From Mediterranea massiliensis (lineage in GTDB: Bacteria > Bacteroidota > Bacteroidia > Bacteroidales > Bacteroidaceae): 15,691 nt of DNA. The stretch is from contig CATXSD010000058.1 of the NCBI GenBank assembly GCA_958402075.1, positions 1-15,691 of the forward strand. Reading direction: 5' to 3'. The notes beneath the pieces were generated by a model. It was not told the DNA's origin. It ran no database searches and was given only the letters and a program-made list of their open reading frames with translations. Below, piece by piece: positions 1 to 7,401 of this stretch. Each line of letters opens with the position of its first letter. Positions within the stretch are counted from its first letter, which is position 1. The position numbers and the translations under genes are program-made.

Positions 1-1
1 G

Positions 2-763
2 ATACTGGCCTCGTTTCTCACCTTCGCCTGCCTGCCCATGAACAAGGGGCTGGAGGTGCTCGACTTCAACGTAGGCATCTTCTTCCTGCTGTCGGCCTCG
101 AGCATCGGCGTGGTGGGCATCCTGCTGGCCGGCTGGAGCTCCAACAACAAGTTCTCGCTCATCGGCGCCATGCGAAGCGGCGCGCAGATCGTGAGCTACG
201 AGCTGTCCGTGGGCATGAGCATCCTCACCATGGTTGTGCTGACGGGTACCTTGCAGATATCGGAAATCGTGGGCGGACAGGCCGACGGCTGGCTCATCTT
301 CAAGGGCCACATCCCCGCCGTCATCGCCTTCCTCATCTACCTCATCGCCGGCAATGCCGAGTGTAACCGCGGCCCCTTCGACCTGCCCGAGGCCGAAAGC
401 GAGCTGACCGCCGGCTACCACACGGAGTATAGCGGCATGCACTTCGGCTTCTACTACCTGGCCGAGTATCTGAACCTCTTCATCGTAGCCGCCGTGGCCG
501 CCACCGTCTTCCTGGGCGGATGGATGCCCTTCCACATCGCAGGGCTGGACGGCTTCAACGCGGTGATGGACTACATCCCCGGCTTCGTGTGGTTCTTTGC
601 CAAGGCCTTCTTCGTCGTCTTCCTCATGATGTGGATGCGATGGACCTTCCCCCGTCTGCGCATCGACCAGATACTGACGCTGGAGTGGAAATACCTCATC
701 CCCCTCTCCATGCTCAACCTGCTGCTCATGAGCGTACTCGTGGCTTACGGGCTGCACTTCTAA
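2..763 (+). CDS. nuoH: NADH-quinone oxidoreductase (complex I) subunit H, 5' partial
   Basis: Membrane subunit of respiratory complex I that joins the peripheral arm to the proton-pumping arm and forms part of the quinone site. The frame is open from base 2, so the gene begins upstream of the window; the ATG at 38 is internal. NuoH hallmarks are visible: DFNVGI, LLAGWSSNNKFSLIGAMR, the loop with PFDLPEAESELTAGYHTEYSG, and the C-terminal FPRLRIDQ...WKYLIPL. Compared with E. coli NuoH from memory, roughly the last three quarters are present. Several hydrophobic segments are evident. It is the first of seven consecutive nuo genes on this strand, 43 bp before nuoI. Whether nuoE, F and G exist upstream cannot be judged here; Bacteroides operons are known to lack them. 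Confidence 0.96.
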   Translation: MLASFLTFACLPMNKGLEVLDFNVGIFFLLSASSIGVVGILLAGWSSNNKFSLIGAMRSGAQIVSYELSVGMSILTMVVLTGTLQISEIVGGQADGWLIFKGHIPAVIAFLIYLIAGNAECNRGPFDLPEAESELTAGYHTEYSGMHFGFYYLAEYLNLFIVAAVAATVFLGGWMPFHIAGLDGFNAVMDYIPGFVWFFAKAFFVVFLMMWMRWTFPRLRIDQILTLEWKYLIPLSMLNLLLMSVLVAYGLHF

Positions 764-772
764 AGATAACCA

Positions 773-784
773 GGTATTAGGTAT
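773..784. repeat. Short GTATTAGG-type repeat in the nuoH-nuoI gap
   Basis: The 43-bp gap carries GGTATTAGGTAT, sharing GGTATTAGG with the longer tandem repeat in the nuoK-nuoL gap. This suggests a common low-complexity intergenic sequence family. No function is assigned. Confidence 0.4.
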
Positions 785-806
785 AAAAAATTATCATTCA
801 GCAATA

Positions 807-1280
807 ATGGAAAATAACAACACTTATTTCAGCAGCTTCTTCAAGGGCATCAAAAGCCTCTCTGTCGGCCTGAAGACCACCATGCGCGAGTTCTTCACGC
901 CCAAGGTGACCGAACAGTACCCTGAAAACCGCAAGGAGCTCAAGATGTTCGACCGTTTCCGCGGCACGCTCGTCATGCCCCACAACGAACGCAACGAGCA
1001 CCATTGCGTGGCGTGCGGCCTGTGCCAGATGGCCTGCCCCAACGGCACCATCCACGTGACCAGCGAAACCATCGAGACGGAAGACGGCAAAAAGAAGAAA
1101 GTGCTGGCCAAGTATGAGTACAACCTCGGCTCGTGCATGTTCTGCCAGCTCTGCGTCAACGCGTGCCCCCACGGCGCCATCACCTTCGACCAAAACTTCG
1201 AGCATGCCGTGTTCGACCGTTCGAAACTCATCCTTACCCTCAACCACCCGGGCAGCCACGTGGAAGAGAAAAAAAACTAA
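807..1280 (+). CDS. nuoI: Complex I iron-sulfur subunit I (2x[4Fe-4S] ferredoxin-like)
   Basis: Peripheral-arm subunit that carries electrons through two [4Fe-4S] clusters (N6a and N6b) toward the N2 cluster and quinone. The 157-residue protein has two classic CxxCxxCxxxCP motifs: Cys67, 70, 73, 77 (CVACGLCQMACP) and Cys110, 113, 116, 120 (CMFCQLCVNACP). The N-terminal stretch SFFKGIKSLSVGLKTTMREFF is the usual amphipathic membrane-contact helix. The length is near that of other NuoI proteins. The ATG at 807 follows an AT-rich stretch without a clear Shine-Dalgarno sequence, as is normal in Bacteroidetes. It sits between nuoH and nuoJ, 22 bp before the latter. All cluster ligands are intact. 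Confidence 0.97.
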   Translation: MENNNTYFSSFFKGIKSLSVGLKTTMREFFTPKVTEQYPENRKELKMFDRFRGTLVMPHNERNEHHCVACGLCQMACPNGTIHVTSETIETEDGKKKKVLAKYEYNLGSCMFCQLCVNACPHGAITFDQNFEHAVFDRSKLILTLNHPGSHVEEKKN

Positions 1281-1302
1281 CCATTAACCCTTCAGAAAGA
1301 AA

Positions 1303-1815
1303 ATGGAAATAACTCTTGAAACAGTAGTATTCTACTTCCTGGCGGCCTTCATCACCGTGTTCTCCCTGCTGACGGTGACCACCACCCGCATGGTGCGCTC
1401 GGCCACCTACCTGCTGTTCGTGCTCTTCGGCACGGCCGGCATCTACTTCCTCCTGGGATACACCTTCCTGGGGTCGGTACAGATTATGGTGTACGCAGGC
1501 GGCATCGTCGTGCTCTACGTCTTCTCCATCCTGCTCACCAGCGGCGAGGGCGACAAGGCCATCAAGCTGAGCCGGAGCAAGTTTCTGGCCGGACTGGGCA
1601 CCACGCTCGCGGGTGCCGTCATCGTACTCTTCATCACCCTGAAGCACAAGTTCCTGGCCACCACCGACCTGCAACCCATCGAGGTGAGCTTCGACACCAT
1701 CGGCCAGCAGATGTTCAGCAGTGACAAATACGGCTACCTGCTGCCCTTCGAGGCTGTCAGCCTCCTGTTGCTGGCCTGCATCGTAGGCGGCCTGCTCATT
1801 GCACGAAAGAGATAA
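1303..1815 (+). CDS. nuoJ: Complex I membrane subunit J
   Basis: Small hydrophobic subunit (ND6-like) next to NuoH, K and A in complex I, whose third helix contributes to coupling quinone reduction to proton pumping. The 170-residue product (E. coli about 184) starts MEITLETVVFYFLAAF and carries the family segment GSVQIMVYAGGIVVLYVF at about residues 58-74, which corresponds to the helix with the pi-bulge. About five transmembrane segments are evident, the last near residues 146-166 and ending in a basic tail (ARKR). The gene is spaced 22 bp from nuoI and 24 bp from nuoK, so co-transcription is very likely. Confidence 0.96.
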   Translation: MEITLETVVFYFLAAFITVFSLLTVTTTRMVRSATYLLFVLFGTAGIYFLLGYTFLGSVQIMVYAGGIVVLYVFSILLTSGEGDKAIKLSRSKFLAGLGTTLAGAVIVLFITLKHKFLATTDLQPIEVSFDTIGQQMFSSDKYGYLLPFEAVSLLLLACIVGGLLIARKR

Positions 1816-1839
1816 CAATACTTAAAAAGACAACGACTT

Positions 1840-2148
1840 ATGATACACATGGAATATTACCTGATCGTGTCGGCCATCATGTTCTTCGCAGGCATCTACG
1901 GATTCTTTACCCGACGCAACACCCTGGCCATCCTGATCTCCATCGAGCTGATACTGAACGCCACGGACATCAACTTTGCCGTGTTCAACCGTTTCCTGTT
2001 TCCCGGCAGCCTGGAGGGCTACTTCTTCGCCCTGTTCTCCATCGCCATCTCGGCGGCAGAAACGGCCATCGCCATTGCCATCATGATCAATATCTACCGC
2101 AACATACGCAGCATTCAGGTGAACAAGCTGGACGAGCTGAAGTGGTGA
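1840..2148 (+). CDS. nuoK: Complex I membrane subunit K
   Basis: ND4L-like subunit with three transmembrane helices, part of the E-channel/proton path of complex I. The 102-residue product has the two conserved membrane glutamates: E36 in SIELILNA and E74 in SAAETAIAIA, matching E36 and E72 of E. coli NuoK. RRN at residues 25-27 is also typical. Two in-frame ATGs lie close together (1840 and 1849). I keep the first because it gives the usual length, but the second (MEYYLIV) is also possible. The gap to nuoL is 61 bp and carries a tandem repeat. Confidence 0.95.
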   Translation: MIHMEYYLIVSAIMFFAGIYGFFTRRNTLAILISIELILNATDINFAVFNRFLFPGSLEGYFFALFSIAISAAETAIAIAIMINIYRNIRSIQVNKLDELKW

Positions 2149-2155
2149 TTTTGAT

Positions 2156-2183
2156 GTATTAGGTTTTAGGTATTAGGTTTTAA
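2156..2183. repeat. Two-copy 14-bp tandem repeat in the nuoK-nuoL gap
   Basis: GTATTAGGTTTTAG (2156-2169) is followed directly by GTATTAGGTTTTAA (2170-2183), 13 of 14 bases identical. It lies between the nuoK stop and the nuoL start and is followed by an A/T-only stretch (TTTTAATTTTAAAAATT). The motif GGTATTAGG recurs in the nuoH-nuoI gap. No protein or RNA function is evident; it may be spacer DNA or influence intra-operon expression. Confidence 0.75.
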
Positions 2184-2209
2184 TTTTAAAAATTCAATGA
2201 TCCATTAGT

Positions 2210-4096
2210 ATGGAATATACAATTCTTATCCTCCTTCTTCCATTCCTCTCTTTCCTCACGCTGGGAATCGGGGGCAAATGGATGTCACACCGCACGGCGG
2301 GACTCATCGGCACGGTGGTGCTGGGCGTCGTTGCCGTACTGTCGTACCTCACGGCAGGAATGTATTTCACGGCTCCCCGACTGGCCGACGGCATGTATGC
2401 CACGCTGATGCCCTACAACTTCCGCTGGCTGCCCTTCACCGAGAACCTGAGCATCGACTTGGGTATTCTGCTCGACCCCATCTCGGTGGTGATGCTCATC
2501 GTCATCTCAACGGTCAGCCTGATGGTACACATCTACTCCTTCGGCTACATGAAGGGTGAACGGGGCTTCCAGCGCTACTACGCCTTCCTGTCGCTCTTCA
2601 CCATGTCCATGCTGGGCCTGGTAGTGGCCACGAACATCTTCCAGATGTACCTCTTCTGGGAGCTGGTGGGCGTATCGTCGTACCTGCTCATCGGTTTCTA
2701 CTATACCAAGCCGGCCGCCATCGCCGCTTCGAAGAAGGCGTTCATCGTGACGCGCTTCGCCGACCTGGGCTTCCTCATCGGTATCCTGGTGTATGGCTAC
2801 TACGTAGGCACCTATACCTTCACACCCACTGAAATGGCTCTGGCCAAAGGCGGCATGATGCTTCCGCTGGCCTTGGGACTGATGTTCATCGGCGGTGCGG
2901 GCAAGAGTGCCATGTTCCCCCTGCACATCTGGCTGCCTGACGCCATGGAGGGTCCGACACCCGTCAGCGCCCTGATCCACGCCGCCACGATGGTGGTAGC
3001 GGGTGTCTATCTGGTGGCCCGCATGTTCCCCCTGTTCATCGCCTATGCACCCGACACGCTTCACATCGTGGCCTACGTCGGTGCCTTCACCGCCTTCTAT
3101 GCGGCCTCGGTAGCCTGCGTGCAGAGCGACATCAAGCGTGTGCTGGCCTTCTCCACCATTTCGCAGATCGGCTTCATGATGGTGGCCCTCGGCGTATGCA
3201 CCTCGGCCGACCCTCACGAAGGCGGCTTGGGCTATATGGCCGGCATGTTCCACCTCTTCACACACGCCATGTTCAAGGCCCTGCTCTTCCTCGGCGCGGG
3301 CAGCATCATCCATGCCGTCCACAGCAACGAGATGTCGGCCATGGGAGGCCTGCGCAAGTATATGCCCGTCACCCACTGGACATTCCTCATCGCCTGTCTG
3401 GCCATTGCGGGTATTCCTCCGTTCTCGGGCTTCTTCTCGAAGGACGAGATTCTGACCGCCTGCTTCCAGTTCAGCCCGGCCATGGGATGGATTATGACGA
3501 TTATCGCCGCCATGACGGCCTTCTATATGTTCCGCCTCTATTGCGGCATCTTCTGGGGTAAGGAAAACAAGGAGCTGCATGCCGAACACACGCCGCACGA
3601 AAGCCCGTTGAGCATGACCTTCCCGCTGGTTGTTCTGGCAGCCATTACGGTAGTGGCCGGCTTCATTCCTTTCGGACATTTTGTTTCGTCTAACGGACAC
3701 TCCTACGACATCCATCTGGATACGCAGGTCATGCTGACCAGCATCCTCATCGCGGTGATAGCCATCGCACTGGCCGTCAGCATCTATGCCCGCAGCAAGC
3801 AGCCGGTGGCCGACGCCCTGCAACGCCGCTTCCGTGGCTTGTGGACAGCTGCCTACCACCGCTTCTACATTGACGAGATTTATCAGTTCATCACGCACAA
3901 GATCATCTTCGGATGCATCAGCCGCCCCATTGCCTGGTGGGACCGCCACGTAGTGGACGGCTTCTTCAACTTCCTGGCCTGGAGCGCCGACGCTACGAGC
4001 GACGAGATCCGTGGCCTGCAAAGCGGACGCGTTCAGCAATATGCCCTGGTCTTCCTGCTGGGTGCACTGGCACTGATACTTATTTTAATTATATAA
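2210..4096 (+). CDS. nuoL: Complex I antiporter-like proton-pumping subunit L
   Basis: Distal Mrp-antiporter-like subunit (ND5) with one proton channel and the long lateral helix that spans the membrane arm. The product has 628 residues (E. coli 613). Key charged residues are present: E151 in LFWELVGVSSYLLIGFYY, K232 in GGAGKSAMFPLHIWLPDA, K309 in QSDIKRVLAFSTISQIG, and K411 in PPFSGFFSKDEIL. The region after about residue 500 contains the amphipathic lateral helix (around DALQRRFRGLWTAAYHRFYI), and a final hydrophobic anchor (YALVFLLGALALILILII) ends the protein. The start at 2210 follows an AT-rich leader. The stop lies directly beside an inverted repeat that fills the gap to nuoM. Confidence 0.97.
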   Translation: MEYTILILLLPFLSFLTLGIGGKWMSHRTAGLIGTVVLGVVAVLSYLTAGMYFTAPRLADGMYATLMPYNFRWLPFTENLSIDLGILLDPISVVMLIVISTVSLMVHIYSFGYMKGERGFQRYYAFLSLFTMSMLGLVVATNIFQMYLFWELVGVSSYLLIGFYYTKPAAIAASKKAFIVTRFADLGFLIGILVYGYYVGTYTFTPTEMALAKGGMMLPLALGLMFIGGAGKSAMFPLHIWLPDAMEGPTPVSALIHAATMVVAGVYLVARMFPLFIAYAPDTLHIVAYVGAFTAFYAASVACVQSDIKRVLAFSTISQIGFMMVALGVCTSADPHEGGLGYMAGMFHLFTHAMFKALLFLGAGSIIHAVHSNEMSAMGGLRKYMPVTHWTFLIACLAIAGIPPFSGFFSKDEILTACFQFSPAMGWIMTIIAAMTAFYMFRLYCGIFWGKENKELHAEHTPHESPLSMTFPLVVLAAITVVAGFIPFGHFVSSNGHSYDIHLDTQVMLTSILIAVIAIALAVSIYARSKQPVADALQRRFRGLWTAAYHRFYIDEIYQFITHKIIFGCISRPIAWWDRHVVDGFFNFLAWSADATSDEIRGLQSGRVQQYALVFLLGALALILILII

Positions 4097-4098
4097 TG

Positions 4099-4152
4099 GA
4101 AAATGGAAAATGGAGAATGGAACTAAGCGTCCATTTTCAACTTTACATTTTC
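4099..4152. repeat. Imperfect 23-bp inverted repeat in the nuoL-nuoM gap
   Basis: The left arm (4099-4121) and right arm (4130-4152) pair at 19 of 23 positions around an 8-base loop. The left arm is built of GGAAAATGG-like units. The right arm continues into TCAATT-rich sequence up to the nuoM start at 4184. An RNA hairpin could form directly after the nuoL stop. There is no clean U-run after it, so it looks more like a processing, stability or attenuation element, or a small repeat family, than a full terminator. Confidence 0.75.
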
Positions 4153-4183
4153 AATTGTCAATTATCAATTTTCAATTAATAAA

Positions 4184-5668
4184 ATGAATTTCTTATCCTT
4201 ATTCGTTCTGATTCCCCTGCTGATGCTGCTCGGCCTGTGGCTGGCACGAGGCATCAACCAGATACGCACCGTGATGGTGACGGGAGCTTCGGCCCTGCTC
4301 GTACTGGCAGGCGTGCTCACCGTGATGTATCTCAACGCCCGCCATGGCGGCGCTACAGACGAAATGCTGTTTTGTGCCGACGTCGCCTGGTATCCCGCCC
4401 TCAACATCCACTACTCCGTGGGCGTGGACGGCATATCGGTGGCCATGCTGCTGCTTTCGTCCATCATCGTCTTTACAGGTACCTTCGCCTCGTGGAGACT
4501 CCAGCCGCTCACCAAGGAATACTTCCTGTGGTTCACCTTCCTGTCGCTGGGCGTATTCGGCTTCTTCATTTCGACCGACCTCTTCACCATGTTCATGTTC
4601 TATGAAGTGGCCCTGATACCGATGTACCTGCTCATCGGCGTATGGGGTTCGGGACGCAAAGAATACTCCGCCATGAAGCTGACGCTGATGCTGATGGGTG
4701 GTTCGGCCTTCCTGCTGATAGGCATCCTGGGCATCTACTATGGCAGCGGTGCCACAACGATGAACCTCAACGAAATAGCTGCCCTGCACAACATTCCCGT
4801 CGAGCAGCAGCGCATCTGGTTCCCACTCACCTTCCTGGGCTTCGGCGTACTGGGTGCCCTCTTCCCGTTCCACACCTGGAGCCCCGACGGTCATGCATCG
4901 GCCCCCACAGCCGTATCCATGCTCCACGCCGGTGTACTGATGAAGCTGGGAGGCTACGGCTGCTTCCGCATCGCCATGTACCTGATGCCCGAAGCCGCCA
5001 ACGAACTGGGATGGATATTCCTGGTGCTGACCGGCATCTCGGTAGTATACGGAGCTTTCTCAGCTTGCGTACAGACCGACTTGAAATACATCAACGCCTA
5101 CTCCTCCGTAAGCCACTGCGGCCTGGTGCTCTTCGCCATCCTGATGATGAACCAGACGGCCTGCACGGGCGCTGTGCTGCAGATGTTGAGCCACGGTCTG
5201 ATGACGGCCCTCTTCTTTGCCCTCATCGGTATGATCTACGGCCGTACACACACCCGTGACATCCGCGAGCTGTCGGGCCTGATGAAAATCATGCCTTTCC
5301 TCTCCGTGTGCTACGTCATTGCCGGTTTGGCCAACCTGGGCTTGCCGGGCTTGAGCGGCTTCATCGCTGAGATGACCATCTTCAACGGTGCCTTCCAGCA
5401 CGTCGATGTCTTCCACCGCACGTGGACGATAATTGCCTGCTGCAGCATCGTCATCACCGCCGTCTACATCCTGCGCCTGGTGGGCAAGATACTCTACGGC
5501 ACCTGCACCAACCAGCATCACCTGACACTGACCGATGCTACGTGGGACGAACGCACGGCGGTCATCATCCTCATTGTCTGCGTAGCTGCCCTGGGTATGG
5601 CTCCGTGGTGGATCAGCGGTATGATAGGCGACAGTGTACTGCCCATCGTAAATGTTATTAATGGATAA
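4184..5668 (+). CDS. nuoM: Complex I antiporter-like proton-pumping subunit M
   Basis: ND4-like Mrp-antiporter-type subunit in the middle of the membrane arm. The 494-residue product (E. coli 509) shows family signatures: E141 in MFMFYEVALIPMYLLIGVWG, the APTAVSMLHAGVLMKLGGYG segment with K254 (equivalent to E. coli K265), and E397 in GLSGFIAEMTIF (equivalent to E. coli E407). Oddly, the TM7 lysine expected seven residues before the conserved histidine is leucine: the protein reads GVLGALFPFHTW, with L223 at that place, whereas NuoL and NuoN here have lysine. The codon at 4850-4852 is CTG. The ATG at 4184 lies just after the TCAATT-rich repeat. The identity is certain; the consequence of the change is inferred. 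Confidence 0.97.
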   Translation: MNFLSLFVLIPLLMLLGLWLARGINQIRTVMVTGASALLVLAGVLTVMYLNARHGGATDEMLFCADVAWYPALNIHYSVGVDGISVAMLLLSSIIVFTGTFASWRLQPLTKEYFLWFTFLSLGVFGFFISTDLFTMFMFYEVALIPMYLLIGVWGSGRKEYSAMKLTLMLMGGSAFLLIGILGIYYGSGATTMNLNEIAALHNIPVEQQRIWFPLTFLGFGVLGALFPFHTWSPDGHASAPTAVSMLHAGVLMKLGGYGCFRIAMYLMPEAANELGWIFLVLTGISVVYGAFSACVQTDLKYINAYSSVSHCGLVLFAILMMNQTACTGAVLQMLSHGLMTALFFALIGMIYGRTHTRDIRELSGLMKIMPFLSVCYVIAGLANLGLPGLSGFIAEMTIFNGAFQHVDVFHRTWTIIACCSIVITAVYILRLVGKILYGTCTNQHHLTLTDATWDERTAVIILIVCVAALGMAPWWISGMIGDSVLPIVNVING

Positions 5669-5752
5669 TTGAAAATGGAGAATTGAAAATGAACAATCCA
5701 TTTTCAGTTCTCCATTCAATAATTCTCAATTTTCAAATTTCAATTCTCAATT
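5668..5752. repeat. Inverted repeat plus CAATTCTCAATT-type repeats in the nuoM-nuoN gap
   Basis: The left arm (5668-5691) and right arm (5699-5720) are complementary with one mismatch and a 2-base bulge, around a 7-base loop. The left arm overlaps the last base of the nuoM stop. Downstream (5721-5752) follow tandem-like units (AATTCTCAATT, then CAATTCTCAATT) reaching nearly to the nuoN start at 5759. The layout is the same as in the nuoL-nuoM gap, with related but not identical units (GAAAATGGAGAATT against GAAAATGGAAAATGG). Confidence 0.75.
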
Positions 5753-5758
5753 AACAAA

Positions 5759-7198
5759 ATGGATTACAGTCAATTTCTCGTGATGAAAGAAGAGCTGTCG
5801 CTGATAGCCGTCATCCTCATCCTCTTCATAGCCGACCTGTTCATGAGCCCCGATGCCCACAAGCGTGACGGACGGCCTGTACTGAACACCATGCTCCCCG
5901 TGGTCCTGCTGGCGCTGCACACGCTGGTGACCATCGTCCCCGGCCCCGTGGCCGACGCGTTCGGAGGCATGTACCACAATTCACCCATCCAGCACATCGT
6001 GAAGTCCATCCTGAGCATCGGTACCCTTATCGTCTTCCTCATGGCCCACGAATGGATGCGCCGCCCCGACACGGTTCTCAAGCAGGGTGAATTCTACTTC
6101 CTCACCCTCTCTACACTGCTGGGTATGTATCTGATGATATCCGCCGGCCACTTCCTGATGTTCTTCATCGGCCTGGAGACGGCCAGCGTGCCGATGGCCG
6201 CCCTGGTAGCCTTCGACAAGTACCGCCACCACTCGGCTGAAGCCGGTGCCAAGTATATCCTGACGGCTCTCTTTGCCAGCGGCCTGCTGCTCTATGGCAT
6301 CTCGCTCATCTATGGCACGGTAGGTACCCTTTACTTCAACGACGTACCTGCACACCTGGACGGCAGCCCCTTGCAAGTGATGGCTCTCGTGTTCTTCCTG
6401 GCCGGCATGGGCTTCAAGATTTCACTCGTGCCCTTCCACCTCTGGACAGCCGATGTCTATCAGGGTGCCCCCTCTACCGTGACGGCCTATCTGAGTGTCG
6501 TATCCAAAGGTTCGGCCGCCTTCGTGCTGATGACCATGCTCATCAAGGTGTTCGCTCCGATGGCTGCCCAATGGCAGGAAGCCCTCTACTGGCTCATCAT
6601 CGCCTCCATTACGCTGGCCAACCTCTTTGCCCTGCGTCAGGAGAACCTGAAGCGTCTGATGGCCTTCTCCAGTATCTCACAGGCCGGTTACATCATGCTG
6701 GGCGTCATCGCAGGCAGTGCGCAGGGTATGACGTCACTGGTCTACTACGTGCTCATCTACCTCTTCGCCAACCTGGGCGTGTTTACCGTCATCACCATCG
6801 TGGCCCTGCGTGCCCATAAGTTCACGCTCGAAGAGTATAACGGGCTCTACACCACCAATCCCCGTCTGGCATTCCTCATGACGCTCTGCCTGTTCTCCCT
6901 GGCCGGTATCCCGCCGTTCGCAGGTTTCTTCTCGAAGTTCTTTATCTTCGCGGCAGCCTTCGAGAGCGGATTCCATCTGCTGGTGTTCATCGCCCTGGCC
7001 AACACGGTTATCTCGCTCTACTACTACCTGCGCATTGTCAAGGCCATGTACATCAACAAGAGCGACGAGCCCATTGCCGCCTTCCGCAGTGACAACTACA
7101 CGCGTGCCGCCCTGCTCATCTGCACCCTGGGCATCACGCTGCTGAGCATCGTCAGCGCTTCCTACGAGAGCATCGGCCACTACGCCTTCGGCATGTAA
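5759..7198 (+). CDS. nuoN: Complex I antiporter-like proton-pumping subunit N
   Basis: ND2-like Mrp-antiporter-type subunit nearest the NuoA/H/J/K region. The 479-residue product (E. coli about 485) keeps the expected charged residues: E140 in MFFIGLETASVPMAALV, K220 in GMGFKISLVPFHLWTADVYQG, K298 in RQENLKRLMAFSSISQAGYI, and K393 in PPFAGFFSKFFIF. Multiple transmembrane helices span the protein. The ATG at 5759 follows an AACAA stretch. This is the last nuo gene; nuoE, F and G are not found after it. The stop is followed 24 bases later by a perfect inverted repeat, and the next gene has its own promoter signals, so the operon very likely ends here. Confidence 0.97.
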   Translation: MDYSQFLVMKEELSLIAVILILFIADLFMSPDAHKRDGRPVLNTMLPVVLLALHTLVTIVPGPVADAFGGMYHNSPIQHIVKSILSIGTLIVFLMAHEWMRRPDTVLKQGEFYFLTLSTLLGMYLMISAGHFLMFFIGLETASVPMAALVAFDKYRHHSAEAGAKYILTALFASGLLLYGISLIYGTVGTLYFNDVPAHLDGSPLQVMALVFFLAGMGFKISLVPFHLWTADVYQGAPSTVTAYLSVVSKGSAAFVLMTMLIKVFAPMAAQWQEALYWLIIASITLANLFALRQENLKRLMAFSSISQAGYIMLGVIAGSAQGMTSLVYYVLIYLFANLGVFTVITIVALRAHKFTLEEYNGLYTTNPRLAFLMTLCLFSLAGIPPFAGFFSKFFIFAAAFESGFHLLVFIALANTVISLYYYLRIVKAMYINKSDEPIAAFRSDNYTRAALLICTLGITLLSIVSASYESIGHYAFGM

Positions 7199-7222
7199 AT
7201 GTCATACACTATCATTCAAGGC

Positions 7223-7276
7223 TTCGCGCCCGCAAGTCCCGCTTCTGCAATCAAGAACCGGATTTGCGGGCGCGAA
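7223..7276 (+). terminator. Strong GC-rich hairpin after nuoN
   Basis: TTCGCGCCCGCAA (7223-7235) and TTGCGGGCGCGAA (7264-7276) are perfect inverted complements. Four further pairs (7236-7239 with 7260-7263, one G-U) extend the stem to 17 bp, and the loop can add TTCT/AGAA. It starts 24 bases after the nuoN stop and lies before the receptor's promoter region. No U-run follows, so it may end transcription with factor help or protect the 3' end of the nuo mRNA. Confidence 0.6.
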
Positions 7277-7294
7277 CCATTCCTATACCAGCGC

Positions 7295-7356
7295 CTGTAA
7301 TATCCTTGTAACGCTTCCGAAACAGACATGTACCTGCCGTGTAACGGCCCTGTAAC
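7295..7356 (+). promoter_or_regulatory. Six 7-bp direct repeats at 11-bp spacing, Pho-box-like
   Basis: Boxes begin at 7295, 7306, 7317, 7328, 7339 and 7350 and read CTGTAAT, TTGTAAC, CCGAAAC, ATGTACC, GTGTAAC, CTGTAAC. Consensus CTGTAAC with a 4-base spacer resembles the E. coli Pho box (CTGTCAT repeats, 11-bp period); the third box is the poorest. The last box ends 10 bases before the -7 element of the downstream receptor gene, where an activator of the PhoB/OmpR family would be expected to sit. The phasing is seen directly; the PhoB assignment is inferred. Confidence 0.65.
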
Positions 7357-7366
7357 TTACTCTCCC

Positions 7367-7374
7367 CATCTTTG
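7367..7374 (+). promoter_or_regulatory. Likely -7 promoter element of the TonB receptor gene
   Basis: CATCTTTG matches the Bacteroidetes -7 consensus TAnnTTTG except at the first base. No TTG-type -33 element is seen; its place is taken by the direct-repeat boxes, as is typical of activator-dependent promoters. Transcription would start near 7380, giving a leader of roughly 20 bases to the ATG at 7402. Confidence 0.5.
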
Positions 7375-7401
7375 CAGCGGAAAAAGAAACGCATAACAAA
7401 G

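Noticed and set aside
2507..4039. 510-codon open frame antisense to nuoL
   Set aside because: It lies wholly over a certain nuoL gene. Its His/Glu/Gly/Ala-rich composition is what the complement of GC-ending codons gives, and no domain is visible.
7372..7401. TTG start extending the receptor by 10 residues
   Set aside because: It overlaps the -7 promoter element and adds a basic stretch before a good signal peptide; ATG 7402 fits better.
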